From a gamma proteobacterium NOR5-3 (GTDB taxonomy: Bacteria > Pseudomonadota > Gammaproteobacteria > Pseudomonadales > Halieaceae), in contig DS999405.1 in NCBI GenBank assembly GCA_000158155.1, positions 381,811-445,810 of the forward strand: DNA of 64,000 nt. Direction: 5' to 3'. Under the pieces are notes generated by a model that saw only the letters and a program-made list of their open reading frames with translations, was not told where the DNA came from and did no database searches. The position numbers were made by a program, and so were the translations under genes. Shown here piece after piece: positions 8,669-17,301 of this stretch. The stretch's first letter is position 1. Each line of letters starts with the position of its first letter.

Positions 8669-10158
8669 CCGCCGGCTGCTCGATCGCACAGATATTGCGT
8701 AAGCAGGCCCACAGGGCGTCCCGTGGCTCCCTTGGGCGCCGAGTCCCAGGCAGATCCGGCGATATCCAGATGTGCCCAGTTGTACTTGGTTGCAAAACGG
8801 GAAAGGAAGCATGCGGCCGTGACGCTGCCGCCGCCGGGGCCGCCAATATTGCCCAGGTCGGCAAAGTTGCTGTCCAGCTGTTTCTGGTAGTCATCCCACA
8901 GCGGCATGCGCCAGGCCCTGTCATGGCTCGTGGTGCCTGCTTCGAGCAGTTGTTCTGCCAGATCTTCGTTGTTGGCGTAAAGGCCTGAAGCGTGGCTCCC
9001 CAGGGCAACCACGCAGGCCCCTGTGAGCGTCGCAATATCCACGACGCTGGCGGGCTTGAAGCGCTCGGCATAGGTGAGGGCATCACACAGGACCAGGCGG
9101 CCTTCCGCATCGGTGTTGAGGATTTCAATGGTTATGCCGGCCATGGAGGTCACTACGTCACCGGGTTTGGTGGCCGTTCCACTGGGCATGTTTTCGGCCG
9201 CGGCAATAATCGCAACGACGTTCAGAGGCAGGGCCATATCCATGACCGCCTGCATGGTGCCTAAAACACTCGCGGCGCCGCCCATGTCGAATTTCATCTC
9301 GTCCATCTTGGCGCCGGGCTTGAGAGAAATACCGCCACTGTCAAAGGTGATGCCTTTGCCCACAAGTACGTGAGGAGCATTGCCGCGCTTGCCGCCCTTG
9401 TATTCCAGCACAATAAGCTTTGCCGGGGTGGCGGTGCCTGCGGTGACCGACAGCAGGGAGTGCATACCCAGTTCGGCCATGGCCTTTTCGTTCAGTACTT
9501 TGCAACTCGCCTTGTCATTGCCCCGGGCCAGTTTACGGGCCTCCTTGGCCAGGTGCTCCGGCGTGCAGTAATTAGCGGGTGTATCGGCTAATTCCCGCGC
9601 AAGATTGATACCCGCGCCTGCTTGAGCGCCACGATTCAAAGCCGACTTGGCTTGGCGAGTCATCGCTGCATCGTCGCTCAGGAGCACGAAGCGACTCAGG
9701 GCAGGAGGTGCTTTGGGTTTGGATAGGGTGAGAGCGTAACGATATCCGTGATAAACCAGATCCGTAGCAATACGCTGACAAAACCATTCCCAGTCGCCGC
9801 CGCTCACCTTGAGGGTGCCCAGGTGCATCTGCGCATCGCTGGCCTTGCTGGCAAGTAAGGCGCGAGCCAAAGCGCTGCTGATCTTGAGGTAATCGCTGCG
9901 CTCGAGTTTGCCCTCACCGACACCCACCATCAAAATGCGCGCAGCGGGTCCGGGGCAGTGCACCAGCAGAGTTTGACCTACATTCCCGCTAAACTCGCCC
10001 GACTTGAGGGCAGCGTCCATGACGCCGGCGCTCTCTTTGGCCAGCGCTTTACCCGCGTCATCGAGCTTAAGCTTGCTGCCTACGGGAAGGATTGCGCAGT
10101 CGGTGCGCTTGCCGGAAAATTTTTGTGGGTCGCTAGCGGAAAAGCGAAGAGCTGCCAT
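8665..10158 (-). CDS. pepA: Leucyl aminopeptidase (M17)
   Basis: 497 residues, close to the 503 of E. coli PepA. The start is set at the ATG at 10158 (MAALRFSASDPQKF), which has an AGAGAG ribosome site; the open frame upstream runs into the lptF promoter region. It is a cytosolic dizinc exopeptidase, and some homologues also bind DNA in Xer recombination and carAB control. Visible are GKGITFDSGGISLKPG (metal-binding Lys/Asp), ENMPSGTATKPGDVV, and the M17 signature NTDAEGRLVL at about residue 340. It diverges from lptF, sharing a 109-bp upstream region, and overlaps holC. Confidence 0.96.
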   Translation of the reverse strand: MAALRFSASDPQKFSGKRTDCAILPVGSKLKLDDAGKALAKESAGVMDAALKSGEFSGNVGQTLLVHCPGPAARILMVGVGEGKLERSDYLKISSALARALLASKASDAQMHLGTLKVSGGDWEWFCQRIATDLVYHGYRYALTLSKPKAPPALSRFVLLSDDAAMTRQAKSALNRGAQAGAGINLARELADTPANYCTPEHLAKEARKLARGNDKASCKVLNEKAMAELGMHSLLSVTAGTATPAKLIVLEYKGGKRGNAPHVLVGKGITFDSGGISLKPGAKMDEMKFDMGGAASVLGTMQAVMDMALPLNVVAIIAAAENMPSGTATKPGDVVTSMAGITIEILNTDAEGRLVLCDALTYAERFKPASVVDIATLTGACVVALGSHASGLYANNEDLAEQLLEAGTTSHDRAWRMPLWDDYQKQLDSNFADLGNIGGPGGGSVTAACFLSRFATKYNWAHLDIAGSAWDSAPKGATGRPVGLLTQYLCDRAAGG

Positions 10159-10267
10159 GGTATTTCTCTCTAAAAGAACAGTGTGCCTAGTGTAAGATGA
10201 ACAGCGTGCAAACTGAACTCTCCAAACACGTGATTCGTCATATTCTTCTCGTTGATGTCGGGCCGGC

Positions 10268-11356
10268 ATGAGGCTACGCAGCTATTTGGGTAGTGATGTA
10301 CTGGGCCATACGCTGGCGGTGAGCTCCGTGTTGCTGGCCATTATTCTCACCGGGCGATTTGTGAAGTACCTTGCCGAAGCCGCTTCGGGCAAACTCGCGG
10401 CGGAAATTCTGTTACCCGTGATGTTTTATCGTTTACCGGGATTTTTAGAGCTTTTGCTGCCTTTGGGCCTGTTTATCGGCATTCTCATGTCCTACGGGCG
10501 ACTCTACGTAGAAAGTGAAATGGTTATTCTCAGCGCCTGTGGGGTAGGGCCTGCGAAACTGGCACGTTTTACTCTCGCGCCCGCTTTTCTGATTATGTTG
10601 ATCGTTGCGGGTCTCTCGCTGTTTATCACGCCCCAGGGCGCAGCGCGGTCCGAGGCGCTGCTCAATGACCCTCAGGCTTTGCAGGGTTTGCAGTTGTTGG
10701 CGGCAGGACGTTTTCAGCCGCGGGGAGACGATGGCACGGTGACCTACGCCGCCGATATTGATCCCGAGGCAGGCGATCTTCGGCAGGTATTTCTCTATGC
10801 GCCCAAAAGCGCTGATGATGAGCGTGCGGTCGCTGGAGTCACCGTGGCGCGCCGCGGCTCCGTGGTGGTGGATGAAGCTACCGGCGCACGATATCTCGAG
10901 CTGTCTCATGGCTATAGATTCAGTGGAACGCCGGGACGGGCAGACTATCGTGTGGTTAGTTTTGGGCAGTTTGGGCAACTGTTACCGGAGGAGCCCTCTA
11001 TGGCGCGCAGCGAGCCGGTGGATGCGAAACCTACCAGGCAACTGCTTGAGTCCCGGGATCCTGAAGATCGCGCCGCGTTGCATTGGCGCCTGTCCGTGGC
11101 GCTGATGGTGCCCATAGTGGCGCTGTTGGCCTTGAGTCTGAGTAAAACCAATCATCGGCGCGGACGCTATATAAAGCTCGCGCCGGCGTTGTTACTGCAT
11201 CTTTGCTACCTCTTCCTGTTGGCGAGTATTCGAACCAGTGTTGCTGAAGGCGATGCGGACATTAGCCAAATGTATCTCCTGCATCTGGCGTTTTTGGCTT
11301 TGGCGCTGGCGCTACTGTTCGGCCCAGACCGCATCCGTCGCTTGAGGAACTCCTGA
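10268..11356 (+). CDS. lptF: LPS export ABC transporter permease LptF
   Basis: 362 residues; inner-membrane permease that with LptG and LptB2 extracts lipopolysaccharide from the membrane and passes it to LptC-LptA. Membrane segments lie at about residues 15-35, 50-75 and 95-115, then a periplasmic beta-jellyroll (about 125-260), and three more helices at the end. The YRLPGFLELLLPLGLFIG coupling helix region and the SEMVILSACGVGP stretch are family marks. lptG starts directly after its stop codon (TGA ATG), so the two are co-translated. It diverges from pepA, as in many proteobacteria. Confidence 0.95.
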   Translation: MRLRSYLGSDVLGHTLAVSSVLLAIILTGRFVKYLAEAASGKLAAEILLPVMFYRLPGFLELLLPLGLFIGILMSYGRLYVESEMVILSACGVGPAKLARFTLAPAFLIMLIVAGLSLFITPQGAARSEALLNDPQALQGLQLLAAGRFQPRGDDGTVTYAADIDPEAGDLRQVFLYAPKSADDERAVAGVTVARRGSVVVDEATGARYLELSHGYRFSGTPGRADYRVVSFGQFGQLLPEEPSMARSEPVDAKPTRQLLESRDPEDRAALHWRLSVALMVPIVALLALSLSKTNHRRGRYIKLAPALLLHLCYLFLLASIRTSVAEGDADISQMYLLHLAFLALALALLFGPDRIRRLRNS

Positions 11357-12415
11357 ATGGGTCGCCTTAATCGGTATGTCGCGCGCACGGTCTGGCTGTC
11401 CATCCTTTTGGTATTGCTCGTGATTGTGGGCATCGACGGCCTCTCGGCGTTCATAGACGAGTCGGATAGTCGCAGTGCCAGCTATGGTTTCGCTGAAATA
11501 GGGCGCTACGTCCTGTTGACCATGCCGCGAAGAGTCTACGAATTCATTCCCTTTGCGGCCTTGATTGGAGCCTTGATTGGCCTTGGACAGTTAGCCTCCA
11601 CCAGTGAGCTTGTGGTGATGCGCGCGGCGGGTATTTCCAATGGGCGTCTCGCGTGGATGGTGCTCAAGCAGGCTGTGGTCATTGCAGTGCTTGGGTTTCT
11701 TCTGGGTGAATATGTCGCGCCCGTCGCAGAGCAGCAGGCCCAGAGCGGTCGCGCCCTGGCCCGCTATGCGGGGAAGCAGGTCGATCGGGGGCAGGGTATC
11801 TGGCGTCGCGATGCCGGGGTTTTTCTGCATGTGCAGGCGGTGTCCGGTGATGAGGAGGTGTTTGGCGTCACTGCGTACGAATTTGAAGCCGACGGATGGA
11901 TGCGTCGCGCCTTGTTTGCTGACAGCGGTCGCTATGATGGTGCGGCCTGGCGCCTGCGGGATGTTCTCATTACCGAATTTGCAAAGGATAAAATTCAGAC
12001 GAGTACAGAAGCTCAACTAAGTTTGACGAGCAACATTACGCCCAAGATCCTGTCGCTGGAAAACGTGGCGCCCTCGCAATTGCCGTTGGTAGATCTGTTG
12101 GATTACGCGGCTTTTCTAAGGACCCAGGGAGAGGATGTCGCAGACTTTGAGCTGGCCACCTGGCGCAAGCTCATGCAACCGGCTGCCGTAGCGGCCCTGG
12201 TGTTGATCGCCATTTCTTTTGTTTTCGGGCCGCTGCGAGATGGCACCCTGGGCTTTCGGATCTTTGCCGGTGTCATGGTGGGAATTCTGTTTCAGCTCAG
12301 TCAGGACCTGCTGGGCCCGGCAAGCCTGGTGTTCGGTTTTCCTCCGCTGTACGCGGCCCTGGCGCCGGTGTTGGCCTGCGTGCTGGTGGGACTCTATTTG
12401 CTTCGCAAGGCCTGA
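11357..12415 (+). CDS. lptG: LPS export ABC transporter permease LptG
   Basis: 352 residues, partner of LptF in the LptB2FG complex. It begins MGRLNRYVARTVWLSILLVLL, with the first membrane helix at once. The segment YEFIPFAALIGALIGLGQLASTSELVVMRAAGIS is the conserved second and third transmembrane region. A periplasmic domain follows (about 120-250), then the last helices with FGPLRDGTLGFRIFAGVMVGI, a typical LptG motif. It starts immediately after lptF, with no spacer. The 121 bp that follow before the convergent RDD gene show no clear terminator. Confidence 0.95.
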   Translation: MGRLNRYVARTVWLSILLVLLVIVGIDGLSAFIDESDSRSASYGFAEIGRYVLLTMPRRVYEFIPFAALIGALIGLGQLASTSELVVMRAAGISNGRLAWMVLKQAVVIAVLGFLLGEYVAPVAEQQAQSGRALARYAGKQVDRGQGIWRRDAGVFLHVQAVSGDEEVFGVTAYEFEADGWMRRALFADSGRYDGAAWRLRDVLITEFAKDKIQTSTEAQLSLTSNITPKILSLENVAPSQLPLVDLLDYAAFLRTQGEDVADFELATWRKLMQPAAVAALVLIAISFVFGPLRDGTLGFRIFAGVMVGILFQLSQDLLGPASLVFGFPPLYAALAPVLACVLVGLYLLRKA

Positions 12416-12536
12416 TCGCAGTCCGCGGCGCAAGCGGTGAGATGTGCCGTTCCGTTCCGTTCCATGAGCCGGTATCAGGTGGCGAACGCCAGGTTTCTAG
12501 GATGTCGGCCAAGATGTGTCCGCGAAGCCGTGTCGG

Positions 12537-13004
12537 CTAAGAAGCCGGCGCTTTGTCTTTTTTCGGTTTTTTTGGCAGTAGCACCAGTTCTGTTCCCGAT
12601 AGATAGTCGTGCCAACAGCGGTTGCGACGATCAAAGATGCACCACCAATAGCCCAAGCCTAAACACGCCGCGGACAACAGCGCCGACAGGCAGCGAGTGA
12701 CGACCCGTCCAAAGGTCAATTCGTTGCCCGGCATGGGGACCAGCTTTATGCGCCAGGCCTGCATGCCCAGCGTCTGGCCACTTTTGAGCCAAAAGGTCCC
12801 AAAAAAGCCCACGCAACTGAGCACGGCGATCGTCTGCACCAGCGTTGCGGGAAGCAAGCTGTCAGCGGCGCTACCCAGTAGCTGCCGAATACCCAGCCCC
12901 GCGGCCACGCACACCATAATGAGAGGTACGACCAGCAGCGTGTCATAAACAATGGCGACGAGACGACGCGGCAGCGCCGGCGCGGGGAGGGTCGGTGTAG
13001 TCAC
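12537..13004 (-). CDS. RDD-family membrane protein
   Basis: 155 residues from a GTG at 13004, 7 nt after the stop of the upstream gene. That start is chosen because the frame before it overlaps the neighbour. RDD features seen are an Arg pair and Asp in PRRLVAIVYDTLLV, two long membrane segments (about residues 20-40 and 55-80), the QTLGMQAWRIKLV motif, a third hydrophobic stretch, and WHDYLSGTELV near the end. RDD proteins are small transporters or membrane factors, a few of which act in Na+/H+ exchange; no substrate can be given. The C-terminus is a basic tail (PKKPKKDK). It is probably an operon with the gene upstream. Confidence 0.88.
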   Translation of the reverse strand: MTTPTLPAPALPRRLVAIVYDTLLVVPLIMVCVAAGLGIRQLLGSAADSLLPATLVQTIAVLSCVGFFGTFWLKSGQTLGMQAWRIKLVPMPGNELTFGRVVTRCLSALLSAACLGLGYWWCIFDRRNRCWHDYLSGTELVLLPKKPKKDKAPAS

Positions 13005-13011
13005 GTTGTGC

Positions 13012-13812
13012 TCAGGTTTTGGGTTCGTTCTCGGCGGGATCAAGCGCCAGATGACTGGTATCCGGGGCCCGGACATCGCTCTCTTTACGCTCATCGGCTC
13101 GGAGTAAGTCGCTTCCGGCGTCAGCAAGATTCAGGTGCTCGGTGCTTACCAATACGGGGGGGGCGTCAGCGCTATGAACGCCAAGATCTTCGCCTACCGG
13201 AGCCAGGTCCAGGGCGGAGGTGTCCGGGGCCGGTGGTGGTGCCTGAGTCACCTCGGGGCCTATCTGCGCTCCGGGTGCGGCAACATCAAAGTGGGGTGTA
13301 CTGACCACGGGCCCGGTATCGATGGACTCTTCGCTCAGTCGATCCCCGGTCTCAGCCAGCGAGATATGGCTTAAATCCAGTGCGGCTTCTTCATACTGTT
13401 CGCGCTCATCAGGGCGCAGGATGTCGCTGCCGCCGGGAAGCAATTCAAGCTCGCCGGGGTCAGGCCGGTCAGGGTCGGGGTGTTTATGGTCGGCTATCTC
13501 TGTCGCTGCGCTTACTGGCGGCTTTTCCACCGTCGCGCTGACTGGAGCAGTGGCCTTGGCGGCTTCCTCTGCGGCTAGGGTGACGATAGCTTTAGCGCCG
13601 GCAGCAGCCAGGCTCTTTTGATATTTCAGCGCCGTGGCTTTATCGCAGTTTCGCTTGATGCGCTGACGTGTGCCCGAAAAGAGACGTTCGATGGTCGCCT
13701 CGTCCGCTTTAAACAAAGTCCCCAGGGCTTTGCGCACGGCCAGTGGATCGTGGCCCTCGAGGCATTCGCCGGCAAAGGCAATGTCATAACGTTCGTTGGA
13801 TTCAGTGGCCAT
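13012..13812 (-). CDS. Uncharacterised two-part protein with a conserved N-terminal domain
   Basis: 266 residues from the ATG at 13812 (MATESNERYDIAFAGE); a second ATG lies 7 codons upstream. The first 75 residues form a compact alpha/beta domain with the pattern RYDIAFxGE, LFKADEATIERLFSG, KRNCDKATALKYQKSLAAAGAKA. I recognise this as a recurrent N-terminal module in gammaproteobacterial proteins joined to different membrane or GYF-like parts, but it has no named function that I can support. The remaining 190 residues are low-complexity, acidic and Pro/Ala-rich (repeated LDLA, DLGVHSAD, LLRADERKESD) and probably disordered. It sits directly upstream of the RDD gene and is likely co-transcribed. 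Confidence 0.75.
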   Translation of the reverse strand: MATESNERYDIAFAGECLEGHDPLAVRKALGTLFKADEATIERLFSGTRQRIKRNCDKATALKYQKSLAAAGAKAIVTLAAEEAAKATAPVSATVEKPPVSAATEIADHKHPDPDRPDPGELELLPGGSDILRPDEREQYEEAALDLSHISLAETGDRLSEESIDTGPVVSTPHFDVAAPGAQIGPEVTQAPPPAPDTSALDLAPVGEDLGVHSADAPPVLVSTEHLNLADAGSDLLRADERKESDVRAPDTSHLALDPAENEPKT

Positions 13813-13864
13813 GCGCTGAGTATAGAGCTTCATACGGCCCCGAGAAAACCTTTACCGCCGCCGG

Positions 13865-13893
13865 CTGAAACCCCTGGTCGGCCGGCGTATAAT
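13865..13893 (+). promoter_or_regulatory. Sigma-70 promoter of bolA-trhO
   Basis: CTGAAA (13865-13870) and a perfect TATAAT (13888-13893) are separated by 17 bp. They lie 24 bp before the bolA start and just downstream of the divergent gene's start. Transcription would begin near 13900. Confidence 0.65.
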
Positions 13894-13917
13894 CGCCACC
13901 TCACCGTAGGAGATTTT

Positions 13918-14253
13918 ATGAGCGTCCAAGATCAAGTGCAGGCCCGTCTCAGCGAAGCATTTGCACCCGATTGGCTGGAGTTGGAGAACGAAAGCCATAT
14001 GCACAGCGTGCCGGCAAACTCGGAAACACATTTCAAGTTGGTCATGGTGTCTTCGGCGTTTGAAGGCAAACGTGCCGTTGCGCGTCATCAGTTGGTTTAC
14101 GCCGAGCTCGCTGAATTGCTGGCAGGGCCGATTCATGCACTGGCGATGCACCTTTACGACCCCACGGAGTGGTCACACAAGACCCACGAAGCGCCTGCCT
14201 CACCCAACTGTCTCGGGGGTAGTAAGGCCGACGCAGGAGGGCTTTCACGATGA
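13918..14253 (+). CDS. BolA-family protein
   Basis: 111 residues from the ATG at 13918, with a strong ribosome site (TAGGAG). BolA proteins partner monothiol glutaredoxins in Fe-S trafficking or act as DNA-binding regulators of morphology. The class signature is present: [40 protein letters not shown], with its HxH..FK pattern and the invariant RHR/RHQ-type loop that includes the C-terminal histidine ligand. About 20 extra residues ([11 protein letters not shown]) follow the domain. The stop overlaps the trhO start by 4 nt. Confidence 0.92.
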   Translation: MSVQDQVQARLSEAFAPDWLELENESHMHSVPANSETHFKLVMVSSAFEGKRAVARHQLVYAELAELLAGPIHALAMHLYDPTEWSHKTHEAPASPNCLGGSKADAGGLSR

Positions 14254-15197
14254 CGGTGGTGGTGGCCGCGCTGTATAAGTTTGTCACGCTTGACGATTAC
14301 AAAGCACTGCGGGAGCCGCTGCTCGAGCAATGCCGGCTGCAGGGTCTCAAGGGTACATTGTTGCTGGCAGAAGAAGGCATCAATGGCACCGTGGCGGGTA
14401 GCCGGCAATCCCTTGACGCAGTGCTCGGCTGGTTGCGCACTGATCCCCGACTGGCGGATCTGGAGCACAAGGAGTCCGAGCATCACGAGCAACCTTTTTT
14501 GCGTATGAAGGTTAAGCTCAAGCGCGAGATCGTCACTATGGGCGTGCCTCAGGTGGACCCCAATCGGGTGGTCGGCACCTATGTGCCGCCCCGGGAATGG
14601 GATGCGCTGTTGGCTGACCCTGAGGTCACCCTTATCGATACCCGCAATGATTATGAGTGTGCCATAGGCAGTTTTCGTGGCGCGGTGGATCCGGGTATCA
14701 CCACGTTCCGTGATTTTCCTGCCTGGGTGGAAAAAAACCTGGATCCCAAGAAGAACGCCAAGGTGGCGATGTTTTGTACCGGCGGAATACGCTGCGAAAA
14801 GGCTTCATCCTATTTATTGGAGCAGGGTTTTGACTCGGTTTTTCATCTCAAGGGTGGCATTTTGAAATACCTCGAAGATGTGCCGGAGCAATCTAGTAGC
14901 TGGGAAGGCGAATGCTTTGTATTTGACGAGCGAGTCGCCGTTAATCATGCCCTGGAACGGGGCAGTTATGACCAGTGCTTTGCCTGTCGTCATCCCGTTA
15001 GTAAGGATGACCTGCAGTCGCCGGATTATGTGAAGGGGGTGAGTTGTCCCCACTGTATTGACCTTCAGTCTGATGAGCAGCGTGAACGATTTGCCGAGAG
15101 GCAGCGGCAGGTTGAGTTGGCGAAAGCCCGCGGCGAACAACATATTGGGGACGCGCCGGTGATTCAACCGCATCCTGAGCAGGCCGAGGGACTGTGA
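14250..15197 (+). CDS. trhO: tRNA uridine-34 hydroxylase, rhodanese family (TrhO/YceA)
   Basis: 315 residues. TrhO uses molecular oxygen to hydroxylate U34 of certain tRNAs (ho5U), a step before cmo5U or mo5U. It has an N-terminal ferredoxin-like domain (about 1-100, with [16 protein letters not shown]), then a rhodanese domain (about 120-220) with the essential cysteine in [19 protein letters not shown]-terminal Cys-rich part follows ([21 protein letters not shown]), probably a zinc site. It starts within the end of bolA (ATGA overlap) and is followed by the decarboxylase gene after 1 nt. Confidence 0.93.
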   Translation: MTVVVAALYKFVTLDDYKALREPLLEQCRLQGLKGTLLLAEEGINGTVAGSRQSLDAVLGWLRTDPRLADLEHKESEHHEQPFLRMKVKLKREIVTMGVPQVDPNRVVGTYVPPREWDALLADPEVTLIDTRNDYECAIGSFRGAVDPGITTFRDFPAWVEKNLDPKKNAKVAMFCTGGIRCEKASSYLLEQGFDSVFHLKGGILKYLEDVPEQSSSWEGECFVFDERVAVNHALERGSYDQCFACRHPVSKDDLQSPDYVKGVSCPHCIDLQSDEQRERFAERQRQVELAKARGEQHIGDAPVIQPHPEQAEGL

Positions 15198-15198
15198 G

Positions 15199-16833
15199 TT
15201 GAGCGTTCAGCAGGCAGTGAGTTGTGGGGAACGACTGGTCGAGCTTTTGGAGGCCTATGGTATCGATACGGTCTTCGGTATCCCGGGTAATCACACGGTG
15301 CAGCTTTACCGAGGCCTGGGTAACAGCAAAATCCGACATATTTCGCCGCGGCACGAACAGGGCGCTGCCTTCATGGCCGACGGCTACGCGCGGTCCAGTG
15401 GCAAACCGGCAGCGTGTTTTCTGATTTCCGGCCCGGGGCTTGGAAATGCCATAACGCCCATGATTCAGGCGCTGGCCGACTCGATTCCCATGCTGGTGGT
15501 CACCGCGGTTGCCGCTCGTTCAGAGCTGGGTATGGGCGAGGGACGGCTCCACGAAGTACCTGATCAGAGCGCGCTGGCCAGTCAATGCAGTCGGTTCAGT
15601 CATACGCTGATGCGACCCGATGAACTGCCCAAAGTATTGGCCCGGGCTTTCGCCGTGTTTAACAGTGCTCGACCGGGACCGGTGCATATTCAGATTCCCA
15701 TGGATGTTATTACCCAGGACGCAGCGCATGTGTCCGTCATACCCTGGCCCGTGGTGTGCCCTCCCAGCGCAAACACGGCGGGCTTGAAAGAACTCGCTGA
15801 TCGCCTACGCGAAGCGCGCAGGCCGTTGGTGCTGCTCGGCGGCGGGGCAGTTAACGCGGCACAGCAAACCCGAGCACTGGCTGAGGCACTGAGTTCACCG
15901 GTGGTAACAACGGTGAATGCGAAAGGAGTCTTGCCGCCGGAGCATCCCCTGCTGGTCGGTGGGAGTCCGAGCTTGTCAGCGGTGCGCGCACTCATTGCCG
16001 AGTCTGATGTGGTGCTGGCGATCGGGACAGAGTTTGGAGAGACCGACTACGACATGCTGTTCCTGGGAGAGATGCCTTCGCCAATGTGGCTCGCAAGGAT
16101 CGACATAGACTCCGCACAGTTGTGCCGTAATCAGCGACCGGATTTGGCCCTGTGCGGCGACGCCCGGGAGAGCGTGGCGTCTTTGCTGGATATTCTGAAT
16201 GGTTACCAGGGGGACTCCGGCGGCGCTGCTCGGGTAGTGCAGGCGAGGATTGCCATTAGGAAAGAGCAGCACTGGAATGCGCAGATGCAGGAGCTGTTCG
16301 ATCTATTGCATGCAACGCTTCCCGGCTTGTGTCTGGTGGGAGACAGTACTCTGCCGACTTACTACGCCGTTTGGCAATATGAAGCACCGGCGCCCCGAAG
16401 ATACTTTCATTCGGCAACGGGAGGCGGAACCCTGGGCTACGCGCTGCCTGCAGCCATGGGCGCCCGGAGAGCTCTGCCAAACGACGTTCCGGTGGTTGCA
16501 CTCATTGGCGACGGGGCAGCGCAATTTACGTTTATGGAACTGGCCTCTGCGGTACAGGAGAAGCTCCCCATCATCGTGTTGCTGTGGAACAACAATGGTT
16601 ATCGGGAGATTCGCGAGGGCATGCTCGCCAGTGGTATCACACCGGTAGGTGTAGATATTGATGCGCCGGATTTTGTTGCTGCGGCCACAGCCCTGGGTTG
16701 TTCTGCCCAGCGCGTGGATTCGCTTGCTGCCCTGCAAGCAGCGCTAGGCGTGGCCACACAGAAAGACCGTCCCACGCTGATTGAATTACCGGAAGACTGT
16801 TTTTTGTCAGGTCCGGTTGATGGCTGGTACTAG
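15199..16833 (+). CDS. ThDP-dependent decarboxylase / acetolactate synthase-like enzyme
   Basis: 544 residues from a TTG at 15199 with a GAGGG ribosome site. It has the three thiamine-diphosphate enzyme domains. The N-terminal Pyr domain carries the catalytic Glu in SPRHEQGAAFMADGYAR. The middle domain is nucleotide-like (LVLLGGGAVNAAQQTRAL). The C-terminal PP domain carries the GDG..NN cofactor motif (ALIGDGAAQFTFMEL then LLWNNNGYREI). The FGETDYDML segment and the overall pattern point to the group annotated as 5-guanidino-2-oxopentanoate decarboxylase (AruI, arginine transaminase pathway). No other aru gene is nearby, so the substrate is uncertain. It follows trhO by 1 nt. Confidence 0.85.
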   Translation: MSVQQAVSCGERLVELLEAYGIDTVFGIPGNHTVQLYRGLGNSKIRHISPRHEQGAAFMADGYARSSGKPAACFLISGPGLGNAITPMIQALADSIPMLVVTAVAARSELGMGEGRLHEVPDQSALASQCSRFSHTLMRPDELPKVLARAFAVFNSARPGPVHIQIPMDVITQDAAHVSVIPWPVVCPPSANTAGLKELADRLREARRPLVLLGGGAVNAAQQTRALAEALSSPVVTTVNAKGVLPPEHPLLVGGSPSLSAVRALIAESDVVLAIGTEFGETDYDMLFLGEMPSPMWLARIDIDSAQLCRNQRPDLALCGDARESVASLLDILNGYQGDSGGAARVVQARIAIRKEQHWNAQMQELFDLLHATLPGLCLVGDSTLPTYYAVWQYEAPAPRRYFHSATGGGTLGYALPAAMGARRALPNDVPVVALIGDGAAQFTFMELASAVQEKLPIIVLLWNNNGYREIREGMLASGITPVGVDIDAPDFVAAATALGCSAQRVDSLAALQAALGVATQKDRPTLIELPEDCFLSGPVDGWY

Positions 16834-16862
16834 TTAAAGCCCGATACCCAGGGAGACGCTTT

Positions 16863-17282
16863 ATGTTCACAGATGATGAGGGCGACGATGATGGTCGCGT
16901 GCGCACGTCCACCGCGTTACGCCACCTGATGGTCTTCCAACTGAAGCTCGCGGCGGACGCACTGCGCGACTTTCTGCTCAGTCCTCTGAGTGTTGCCGCC
17001 TTCGTGATCGACGTTATTCGAAAACCGAAAGTCGAGAAGAGCTTATATCTTCGTTTGATGGTACTGGGTCGTCGCTCGGATCATATGATCAACTTGTTCG
17101 ATGATCATGCCGACAGTGGTGAGCTTACCATCGACCGCGCAGTAGATGAGGTCGAGGAGATCCTAAAAACGGCAAAGGGTGATGGTTCGCCGGACAGAGA
17201 GGGCGCTCAAGGGCAGGGCCCCCGCAATCAGCAGCCTTCCGGTGGCGATTCTCAGAACGCTGAGGCTCCTCCAGCGGATTAG
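16863..17282 (+). CDS. Conserved small protein of unknown function
   Basis: 139 residues from an ATG with a GGGAG ribosome site, 29 bp after the decarboxylase gene. The N-terminus is acidic (FTDDEGDDDG). A central amphipathic and hydrophobic region (LKLAADALRDFLLSPLSVAAFVIDVIRK) is followed by LMVLGRRSDHMINLFD and an acidic helix. The last 40 residues are Gly/Gln/Pro-rich and look disordered. One membrane-associated helix is possible. I do not recognise a family. Codon use and reading direction agree with the bolA-trhO-decarboxylase run, so it may be the last gene of that operon. Confidence 0.65.
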   Translation: MFTDDEGDDDGRVRTSTALRHLMVFQLKLAADALRDFLLSPLSVAAFVIDVIRKPKVEKSLYLRLMVLGRRSDHMINLFDDHADSGELTIDRAVDEVEEILKTAKGDGSPDREGAQGQGPRNQQPSGGDSQNAEAPPAD

Positions 17283-17301
17283 GTTGGTGTTTGCTTACCG
17301 A

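Noticed and set aside
8669-8812. Longer HolC beginning inside pepA
   Set aside because: The added 48 residues do not resemble HolC; the TTG at 8668 gives the family N-terminus and couples to the pepA stop.
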